Assembly: GCA_002371075.1 (NCBI GenBank)
Contig: DFFS01000095.1
Location: forward strand, 1 to 6,513
DNA from: Christensenella sp. UBA3770
GTDB taxonomy: Bacteria; Bacillota; Clostridia; Christensenellales; CAG-1252
Direction: 5' to 3'
Length of the DNA stretch: 6,513 nucleotides
Under the pieces are notes generated by a model that ran no database searches, had not been told where the DNA came from, and saw only the letters and a program-made list of their open reading frames with translations. The stretch's first letter is position 1. Each line of letters starts with the position of its first letter. Below are positions 1-5,579 of the stretch, one piece after another. Made by a program: the position numbers and the translations under genes.

Positions 1-9
1 TTCCTCCTA
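1..9 (-). promoter_or_regulatory. Stop/Shine-Dalgarno overlap pointing to a further downstream gene
   Basis: Read on the minus strand, the phosphoesterase ends TAGGAGGAA: the last two bases of the TAG stop are the first two of a perfect AGGAGG (8-3). No terminator-like hairpin precedes the edge. This implies another operon gene starting within a few bases beyond the left end of the window. Confidence 0.7.
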
Positions 10-2136
10 TTTCAGCGCAGAATACGCCATCGTAGTTATATTGATCTTCAAACGGTTGTCGGCGGGCGCGCTGTCCGTCGTACCGTCCAAATATCCGAAA
101 GTACTGCCTCCCTCCAAGTTGTCGTTGCTGAGCCCGATAAACAGTTTGGAAGAGAAGTTATCCTCGATCAAGGCGCCGATCCTGATCACACCGATTTGCT
201 GCACCTCGTTTGCGACCACATAGTTTTTGAGGTCCAAACCGCCCAGCATCGACGAAAGATTCAGTTGATCCACAAGGCTCACGATGCCTTGGAGCGCCTT
301 ATAAGGATTGGTTCTTGAGTTGTAGTTTAAGTACTGCTTGACCGCCTTGATATCAAGCGACGAAACGATGCCCACAAGCAAATTGTCCTTGCAAACGTCA
401 AGCACGCCGTAGGCAAACAGATCGGGCAGCGCCGAGGCAAGGTCAATGGTTGCAAAGGAGGGATTGATCGCCTTGATCTTTGTAAACAGGTCGTAATCCG
501 CAATGATCTGAAACGCCGTGTACAGCGAATATTTGACAAGGGTGATCCTGCTGTCCCCTGCGGCGCACGTTTCGTCCCCGCCGTACAGCCCCGCGACAAA
601 GCTCATCGCCAGGTTAAAGACGTCGGTATACTCGGACGCGGGAAGCGAAAGCCCGTATTGATTGACCACGCTTTCCACCGAAAGCCCGTTTGCGCCCTTT
701 TTGTAAAGCGGCAACTTGAAAAAGCGCATGATCACGTCGTTATATACGCCGGAGGCAAGCGCGTCCACCGCCGCCGCGTTCTCAGCGTTCTTTTTGACGC
801 CGAGCTTGGAGAGGATCGTATAGATCATATCCATATCGATCTTGTTTTTGATCTTGGCAAGCATGCTGTCGTCCAAATAAGCGACGGAATACGCCTTGAA
901 ATCCTTTAGAATGGCTTGTTTCTCCGCCGCCGACAAATAGGACGGGAGATAGGATTCGTTGACGTAGTTCATGTTCCACGTGCGGACGTTCACTTCGTCA
1001 CCCTTGGCGCGGAAATAGCGCACGGGCGTGGGATAGTTGCACAAAGAGGCGCTGTTGATATCCAAAATCTTGTTGCCCTTTTTGCTGGTGTACAACGCGT
1101 TGTCCTGAATGTGGATGTGACCGGTAAAGATAAACTTCATTCCCGCATCCGCCAAAACGTCCGCGACGTACGACCCCTCGGGATCGTTCACGGCGGCGTT
1201 TGCCGACTGAATGAGCGAGCCGAAGTGTTGTATCAAGGGGAAGTGCATCATCCCGACGGGGATCTTGCCCGCGGCGACGGCTTCCTCCGTCTTTCTCTTT
1301 GCCCAAGAGAGCAATGACGCCGTCATTGCGCCGTCGTGCCTACTTGAAACGAGCGGATACCTTTCACCCCCGACAAGGACGTAACCCTCGCCGTCCACCT
1401 GATAGCCCGCGGCGGCATAGCTGCCGTCCGTATCCATAAGATAGTAATCGGAGGTGATCTTGCACATATCAATGGCGATCAAGCGATATTTGTCCGAAAG
1501 ATCGGCAACGTACGAGAGGTTGTCCCCCAAAGCAAAAGCAGCGTCGTTTTGAGCAACGTCCTTTCCTGCGTTTTTGTAAAACTCCAACGTATCCTGCGCG
1601 TTGTAGCCGAAATCGGCGTAGATCGACGCAAACTCAACCTCCGTGGTGGGGTTGGTCAAGGTCGCCTTGCCGCCCGCATAGGTGTTGGACTTGTTGTTTA
1701 GGTCGTGGTTGCCAGGGATCGTAAACACCTTGATCCCTGCGTTTTCCAAACGCTTGAGCTCAGACGCCACAAGACGATGCGTGACTTCGCCGCCGTCATC
1801 CGCGTTGTCACCCGAGACCAAAACCACGTCAAAGTCCGACTCCGCAATGATACGATCCACCGTTGTCTTTAAGATGGATTCCGATAGCCCGAGCATCTTT
1901 TGGCCGTGCGCTTCCCACGCTTTGAAATCGTCGCAGGTCATATCCACCGCTTGGCTTTGCGCCATCACGTGGATGTCGGCAAGGACGCCGATGGAGATGT
2001 CCTTTTCACCGTCGGTGACGTATTTGCCGTAATCGGATTCCTGCGTCTTTTTCTTTTTGCAAGAGAAAAGCATCGTCAAGCACAAGACGACGATCAAAAG
2101 CACGACGATAACGCACAAAAAAGGTTTCTTGCTCAT
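7..2136 (-). CDS. Membrane-anchored metallophosphoesterase lipoprotein
   Basis: A 709-residue extracytoplasmic protein. Residues 1-26 form a lipoprotein signal: MSKK, a hydrophobic stretch, then LFSC with Cys26 as the lipidated residue, followed by KKKK. The calcineurin-like phosphoesterase domain spans about 45-390 and has every metal motif: ADIH (Asp54, His56), SGDN (Asp110), PGNHD (Asn143, His144, Asp145), MMHFP (His298) and TGHIH (His340, His342). The segment GDNADDGGEVTH resembles the GDLTxDGExxSH form seen in secreted family members. It should hydrolyse a phosphomonoester or phosphodiester outside the membrane; the substrate is unknown. Residues from about 395 to 709 look mainly helical, with a possibly beta-rich last 55 residues, and match no domain I recognise. 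It is the last gene visible and the only exported one, which makes its role in a uronate operon unclear. The lipobox has an uncommon Phe at -2. Confidence 0.87.
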   Translation of the reverse strand: MSKKPFLCVIVVLLIVVLCLTMLFSCKKKKTQESDYGKYVTDGEKDISIGVLADIHVMAQSQAVDMTCDDFKAWEAHGQKMLGLSESILKTTVDRIIAESDFDVVLVSGDNADDGGEVTHRLVASELKRLENAGIKVFTIPGNHDLNNKSNTYAGGKATLTNPTTEVEFASIYADFGYNAQDTLEFYKNAGKDVAQNDAAFALGDNLSYVADLSDKYRLIAIDMCKITSDYYLMDTDGSYAAAGYQVDGEGYVLVGGERYPLVSSRHDGAMTASLLSWAKRKTEEAVAAGKIPVGMMHFPLIQHFGSLIQSANAAVNDPEGSYVADVLADAGMKFIFTGHIHIQDNALYTSKKGNKILDINSASLCNYPTPVRYFRAKGDEVNVRTWNMNYVNESYLPSYLSAAEKQAILKDFKAYSVAYLDDSMLAKIKNKIDMDMIYTILSKLGVKKNAENAAAVDALASGVYNDVIMRFFKLPLYKKGANGLSVESVVNQYGLSLPASEYTDVFNLAMSFVAGLYGGDETCAAGDSRITLVKYSLYTAFQIIADYDLFTKIKAINPSFATIDLASALPDLFAYGVLDVCKDNLLVGIVSSLDIKAVKQYLNYNSRTNPYKALQGIVSLVDQLNLSSMLGGLDLKNYVVANEVQQIGVIRIGALIEDNFSSKLFIGLSNDNLEGGSTFGYLDGTTDSAPADNRLKINITTMAYSALK

Positions 2137-2894
2137 TTCTCCTCCCTAACCACTTTGTTTTTTAAGGTTGCAACGCCCGGGATCTCCACCTCAAAGACGT
2201 CGCCGGGGACAAGTTCCCCGATCCCCTCCGGCGTACCCGTCAGTATGACGTCACCGGGATACAGCGTCATCACGCCGCTGATAAACGCGACGGACTTGGA
2301 AACGCTGTGGATCAAATCGCGCGTGTGCCCGTGCTGGACAACGACGCCGTTCCGCTTTCCGATAACCTCAAGATCATCCTCCGAAACGTCCGTTTCGATC
2401 ATTGCGCCAAGCGGGCAAAAGGTGTCGAAGCCCTTGGCTCGCGTCCACTGCCCGTCCTTCTTTTGCATCGCGCGCTCGGTCACGTCGTTTGCGCAGGTGT
2501 AGCCCAAAACGTAGGAGAGGGCTTCCTCCTCGGAAACGTTCTTTGCCTGCTTTCCGATCACGACGGCAAGCTCCGACTCATAATCCACCTTGGTGGCGCA
2601 GGCGGGATACACGATATCCTCCCCGTCGCCGATGACCGAAGTGGACGGTTTGATAAAGATGGTCGGCTCGGGCAGAACGTTTAGCGACAGTTCCTCCGCG
2701 TGCTTTTTGTAATTTGCCCCCAAACAGACCACTTTAGAGGGCTGTACGGGAGGCAAAAGCTCATACGCGCCCGTGTAGGCTTCGGAAAGCTCCCCCCACT
2801 CGGCAAAAATATTGCCGAGGATCAAGTGAAACCCATCCTCGCGCAGTGACGCGTAACATACCCCCTCGGGGATTATGAGCCTTGCGATTTTCAT
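2133..2894 (-). CDS. Fumarylacetoacetate hydrolase (FAH) family protein
   Basis: This 253-residue cytosolic enzyme has the FAH C-terminal-domain fold shared by fumarylpyruvate hydrolase, 2-hydroxyhepta-2,4-diene-1,7-dioate isomerase, 2,4-diketo-3-deoxy-L-fuconate hydrolase and oxaloacetate decarboxylase (FAHD1). A short N-terminal segment (about 1-50) leads into VVCLGANYKKHAEEL (His65), PTIFIKPSTSVIGDG, then DYESELAVVIGK with metal ligands Glu106 and Glu108, ANDVTER with metal ligand Asp137, RAKGFDTFCPLG (Lys154), and the signature GDVILTGTPEGIG at 214-226. All the usual catalytic elements are present. These enzymes act on diketo or keto-enol acids, by C-C hydrolysis, decarboxylation or tautomerisation. 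Coupling by ATGA overlaps to the uronyl hydrolase upstream and the phosphoesterase downstream suggests a keto-acid substrate from uronate breakdown, but which one is unknown. Confidence 0.88.
   Translation of the reverse strand: MKIARLIIPEGVCYASLREDGFHLILGNIFAEWGELSEAYTGAYELLPPVQPSKVVCLGANYKKHAEELSLNVLPEPTIFIKPSTSVIGDGEDIVYPACATKVDYESELAVVIGKQAKNVSEEEALSYVLGYTCANDVTERAMQKKDGQWTRAKGFDTFCPLGAMIETDVSEDDLEVIGKRNGVVVQHGHTRDLIHSVSKSVAFISGVMTLYPGDVILTGTPEGIGELVPGDVFEVEIPGVATLKNKVVREEK
2139..2146 (-). promoter_or_regulatory. Shine-Dalgarno of the phosphoesterase gene
   Basis: GGGAGGAG overlaps the final sense codons of the FAH-family gene (AGG GAG GAG AAA TGA) and precedes the ATG at 2136-2134 closely; the GGGAGG core is 4 nt away, a little short. 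The start and stop overlap as ATGA, so translational coupling is likely. Confidence 0.75.
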
Positions 2895-3946
2895 TTGATC
2901 TTTCCTTCTTTGACAAGGCGATCCCTCTCGATCGCCGCCCACAAAAACGCCGCTATGCCGTAGGTCAAGTTGGACGCCTTGGGCACCCAAGCATAGCCGA
3001 TGTACGGAATGACCGGCACGGGAATGGTCGGACCGCTGATCTTTGTCATCAGCACCTTGCCGTTTTTCTTCTCCTTGATGCAGGAGAGCACAAAGTCGTA
3101 CGCCTTTTCGGCATAGGGCAGATATTCCTCGCCCAAATAGCCCATTCTGACCGAATGAAAAATGCCGTCCGCGATCAAAGCGGTGGCGGAAGACTCCAAA
3201 TAAGTGCAACGCCCCAGTAGCGTGTTAAACCCGCCCGATGTCGTTTGTTTTTTGACGACGGCGTCCACCGTCATCTTGAGCACTTCCAAAATGCGTTCGC
3301 GCGCCGGATGATCGCCGATGCAATCCAAGATCTTAGGAAGCGCCGAAACGACCCAGCCGTTGCCCCTTGCCCAATAATACTTGCGCTTCGGATAGTGCGA
3401 CCCTCTTTTGATCCAATAGCTGTGATACCAAAGATGGTCGTCCTTGTCCATCATGCAATCGGCATACAAGGCGGGCTGACGCGCCGCGACCTCCAAAAGA
3501 TCGGTGTCCCCTTCCGCCGCGGCGTAACGCGCGGGGAAAACGCTGAACATCATCAAGCTATCCACCCAAATGGAATCGGGATAGATCTTGCTCACCCAAT
3601 GTCTGCCGAGATGATTGACGGCATCCTTGTAGACGCGCGGCTCGTTTTTGATATAATCCAGCACCTTGTCCGTCAAAGCCTTGTACTCGGGCGCGCCCGT
3701 ATGACGATACGCCGCGTACGTGATAAAGCCCGGCGCGGCGGTATCCGCAGACGCCACCGTCGGCTCATGCTTGACGTAGTGATCGCAAAAGCCCTTTAAG
3801 AAAGGCAGATAATTCTCCGTGCCGAGATAAAGGTCAAGGTCATCAAGAGCGGCGCCCATGATGCCTTGCCCCCAGGTCCAACGCATGGCGGGGTCCTTTG
3901 TCCTCACGATATAATCGGCAAGTTTTTTTGCGATTTCGATGCTCAT
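2891..3946 (-). CDS. Unsaturated uronyl hydrolase, GH105 (YteR/RhiN-like), possibly GH88
   Basis: Predicted to hydrate and cleave the terminal 4,5-unsaturated galacturonyl residue of oligosaccharides left by rhamnogalacturonan or pectate lyases, giving rhamnose (or a shorter oligosaccharide) plus DKI, the substrate of KduI. The protein is 351 residues, slightly shorter than Bacillus YteR (about 373), and has an (alpha/alpha)6-barrel pattern. Seen motifs: RWTWGQGIMGAAL near residues 22-34, IWVDSLMMF with Asp129 matching the YteR catalytic Asp143, HLWYHSYW (His175), the hallmark WARGNGW at 192-198, and ESSATALIADG at 251-261. There is no signal peptide, so it works in the cytosol on imported fragments. 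Its ATG overlaps the previous stop by one base, with a GAGGA site (3956-3960) 9 nt upstream; its TGA overlaps the next ATG (ATGA). GH88 unsaturated glucuronyl hydrolase is the main alternative; the length and motifs look more like GH105. Confidence 0.9.
   Translation of the reverse strand: MSIEIAKKLADYIVRTKDPAMRWTWGQGIMGAALDDLDLYLGTENYLPFLKGFCDHYVKHEPTVASADTAAPGFITYAAYRHTGAPEYKALTDKVLDYIKNEPRVYKDAVNHLGRHWVSKIYPDSIWVDSLMMFSVFPARYAAAEGDTDLLEVAARQPALYADCMMDKDDHLWYHSYWIKRGSHYPKRKYYWARGNGWVVSALPKILDCIGDHPARERILEVLKMTVDAVVKKQTTSGGFNTLLGRCTYLESSATALIADGIFHSVRMGYLGEEYLPYAEKAYDFVLSCIKEKKNGKVLMTKISGPTIPVPVIPYIGYAWVPKASNLTYGIAAFLWAAIERDRLVKEGKIK
2903..2907 (-). promoter_or_regulatory. Shine-Dalgarno that fixes the FAH-family start
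   Basis: AAGGA lies 8 nt before the ATG at 2894-2892, inside the last codons of the upstream hydrolase. Together with the ATGA overlap it marks this ATG as the true start. The same frame is open for another 105 codons upstream, but that stretch reads as out-of-frame hydrolase sequence. Confidence 0.75.
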
Positions 3947-4722
3947 TACAACAAGTCCTCACCGTACCCGATCTCGTTGAGGTGCTTTACGCTCCTTGCG
4001 ATCTGATTGAAGGGATGCGGCGTGTTTTGCTCGATGGCGCCGTACACCACGCCGTTTTTCTTGGCAGATTCGATGATCCAATTAAAGTCGATCACGCCGT
4101 CGCCCAAAGCGTAGTTTGCCGGCTTTCTTGCGATAAACTTGCGATACAGAGCGTAGTCGCGCAGATGCACGCCGCTGACCCTGCCCGAAAGCTTGTCAAG
4201 CAAGTGCTCCACGTTGATGCCCGCCTTGGTGGTCCAAAACGTGTCGATCACAAAGTTCATATCCTCGCTCATATTTTCCACGATCAGGTCAAAGCGCGTG
4301 CCGTTCTTGGTGCGGATAAACTCAAAGTCGTGGTGATGGTAGCAAAGCTGAATGCCGTGCTCCTTATACTTTTTGGCAAGTTCGCTTGCCCAAGCGCAAA
4401 ACTCCACGAGTTTTTCGTCGCTGCCGATGATGCACTTGGTGGGGAGCACCGAGATGATGGCGATCTTGCAGCCGGTTTCGTTTAAAAACTTCAAGCACTT
4501 GTCAAACTCGTCGTGAAGGATGTTGGGCTTGATCTGCGCCGAGACGACCTCGATGCCGTACAGTTCCTTTGCCTTTTTAAACGCGGCAATGTCGGTGTCG
4601 TCAAAATTGATACGCGCCGCCTCGACGTATTTGATGCCCAAGCCGTGAAGGTTTTTCAACGTACCCAACAGATCCTTTTGCGCCTGCTTGCGGCAGGTGA
4701 ATAGTTGCAAACCGATTTTCAT
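3946..4722 (-). CDS. Sugar isomerase/epimerase, xylose-isomerase-like TIM barrel
   Basis: This 258-residue cytosolic protein belongs to the AP-endonuclease-2/xylose-isomerase-like TIM-barrel superfamily, which includes IolE, IolI, hydroxypyruvate isomerase and D-tagatose 3-epimerase. The start MKIGLQLFTCR is the usual first strand. Likely metal and substrate residues are in the expected order: YHHHDFEF (residues 128-135, normally YHNHDFEF), Asp160 in FVIDTFW, His186 in GVHLRDY, and Glu231 in AIEQN near the C-terminus. The family normally binds one divalent metal and moves a carbonyl or epimerises next to it. The substrate cannot be read from sequence. Lying between kduI and the unsaturated uronyl hydrolase, it probably acts on a pectin-derived sugar or keto-sugar acid. 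The TAA stop shares one base with the next ATG (TAATG). A hydroxypyruvate-isomerase-like or inosose-dehydratase-like activity is also possible. Confidence 0.85.
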   Translation of the reverse strand: MKIGLQLFTCRKQAQKDLLGTLKNLHGLGIKYVEAARINFDDTDIAAFKKAKELYGIEVVSAQIKPNILHDEFDKCLKFLNETGCKIAIISVLPTKCIIGSDEKLVEFCAWASELAKKYKEHGIQLCYHHHDFEFIRTKNGTRFDLIVENMSEDMNFVIDTFWTTKAGINVEHLLDKLSGRVSGVHLRDYALYRKFIARKPANYALGDGVIDFNWIIESAKKNGVVYGAIEQNTPHPFNQIARSVKHLNEIGYGEDLL

Positions 4723-4727
4723 CTTTT

Positions 4728-4732
4728 CCTCC
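4728..4732 (-). promoter_or_regulatory. Shine-Dalgarno of the isomerase/epimerase gene
   Basis: GGAGG lies 5 nt before the ATG at 4722-4720 and one base after the kduI TAA (TAACGGAGG). This supports the chosen start and co-transcription with kduI. Confidence 0.8.
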
Positions 4733-4733
4733 G

Positions 4734-5564
4734 TTATCTGATATCGGTGGTTTTGACGCCCTGCATGTCGTCAAACACTTGGTTCTCGCCGCACATGCCC
4801 CAAATAAAGGTGTAGTTCTTGGTGCCTACGCCACTGTGAATGGACCAGCTCGGGGAGATGACCGCTTCCTCGTTTTGCACGACGATGTGACGGGTCTCGG
4901 TGGGGTTGCCCATCATGTGGAAGACCACGTTGTTTTCCGGAATGTCAAAATAGATATAGACCTCCATGCGGCGCTCATGCGTATGGACGGGCATCGTGTT
5001 CCAGTTGCTGCCCTCTTCCAGTTGCGTGAGTCCCATCGTCAATTGGCAGCTGTCACAGTTGCCGGGAACGATAAATTGGTTGATCGTGCGCTTGTTGCAG
5101 TCCTTGAAATCACCGCAAGCGCGATGCACCGCGTTTGTCAAAGGAATGTGCTTGGTGGGGTACTCCTTGTGCGCCGGCGTGCTGTTCAGATAAAAGTGCG
5201 CCGGAGCCTTGGCGTCATCCGACTTGAAGACGATCTCCTTGGTGCCCCTGCCGATGTAGATGCCGTCAAAGTGATCCATTTTGTAAACCTTGCCGTCCAC
5301 CGTGATCGTGCCGGCGCCGCCGATGTTGATCACGCCGAGCTCACGCCTTTCGCAGAAGTAATCCGCGCCAAGCTCCTCCCCCGCAAGAAGCGGAAGAGCC
5401 TTTTCCACGGGGCAAGCGCCTCCCGCGATGATCCTGTCGATGTGGGAATAGGTCAAATTGATCTTATCCGCCTCGAAAATGTTTTGAATGAGGAAGTTCT
5501 CACGAAGCTCCTCGGTGTTCATCCTGCTGTACTCTTTTTTGGAAACCGCGTATCTGACGTCCAT
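4734..5564 (-). CDS. kduI: 5-keto-4-deoxyuronate isomerase (4-deoxy-L-threo-5-hexosulose-uronate ketol-isomerase)
   Basis: A cytosolic Zn-dependent cupin isomerase that converts 5-keto-4-deoxyuronate (DKI), formed from unsaturated uronates, to 3-deoxy-D-glycero-2,5-hexodiulosonate (DKII). The 276 residues match the family length (E. coli KduI is 278). The N-terminus MDVRYAVSKKEYSRMNTEEL has the usual KduI opening, followed by YSHIDRIIAGGACPV. The zinc site is intact: MPVHTHERRMEVY supplies His194, His196 and Glu201, and PSWSIHSGVG supplies His243. These are the E. coli ligands (His196, His198, Glu203, His245) displaced by exactly two. The C-terminal FIWGMCGENQVFDDM is also characteristic. It sits 15 nt after kdgK and 11 nt before the isomerase/epimerase gene. 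One oddity is a cluster of Cys at 150, 156, 170 and 173, including a CxxC, in the central region. Confidence 0.96.
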   Translation of the reverse strand: MDVRYAVSKKEYSRMNTEELRENFLIQNIFEADKINLTYSHIDRIIAGGACPVEKALPLLAGEELGADYFCERRELGVINIGGAGTITVDGKVYKMDHFDGIYIGRGTKEIVFKSDDAKAPAHFYLNSTPAHKEYPTKHIPLTNAVHRACGDFKDCNKRTINQFIVPGNCDSCQLTMGLTQLEEGSNWNTMPVHTHERRMEVYIYFDIPENNVVFHMMGNPTETRHIVVQNEEAVISPSWSIHSGVGTKNYTFIWGMCGENQVFDDMQGVKTTDIR

Positions 5565-5572
5565 TGTTCCGT

Positions 5573-5578
5573 CCTCCT
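5573..5578 (-). promoter_or_regulatory. Shine-Dalgarno of kduI
   Basis: A perfect AGGAGG lies 8 nt before the kduI ATG (5564-5562). It begins two bases after the kdgK stop (TAAAAGGAGG), so the short intergenic gap is essentially just the ribosome-binding site, as expected inside an operon. Confidence 0.85.
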
Positions 5579-5579
5579 T

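Noticed and set aside
916..1317. Open frames of 100-133 codons inside the phosphoesterase gene on both strands
   Set aside because: They lie within the conserved metallophosphoesterase domain, are rich in Arg and His as expected for shadow frames, and lack motifs.
1900..2502. A 200-codon open frame on the plus strand
   Set aside because: It spans the antisense of two well-supported genes (phosphoesterase and FAH-family) and has no recognisable motif; it is a by-product of the codon bias of the minus-strand genes.
2895..3209. A 105-codon upstream extension of the FAH-family frame
   Set aside because: It overlaps the uronyl hydrolase in another frame, its translation is Arg/Gly/His-rich and unlike any FAH N-terminus, and the ATG at 2894 has a Shine-Dalgarno site and an ATGA junction.
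3245..3799. A 184-codon plus-strand open frame opposite the uronyl hydrolase
   Set aside because: It is fully antisense to catalytic motifs of the hydrolase, with no independent evidence for expression.
3898..4485. A 195-codon plus-strand open frame opposite the isomerase/epimerase gene
   Set aside because: It is antisense to a gene with intact family motifs, and its His/Val/Leu-rich translation resembles no protein family I know.
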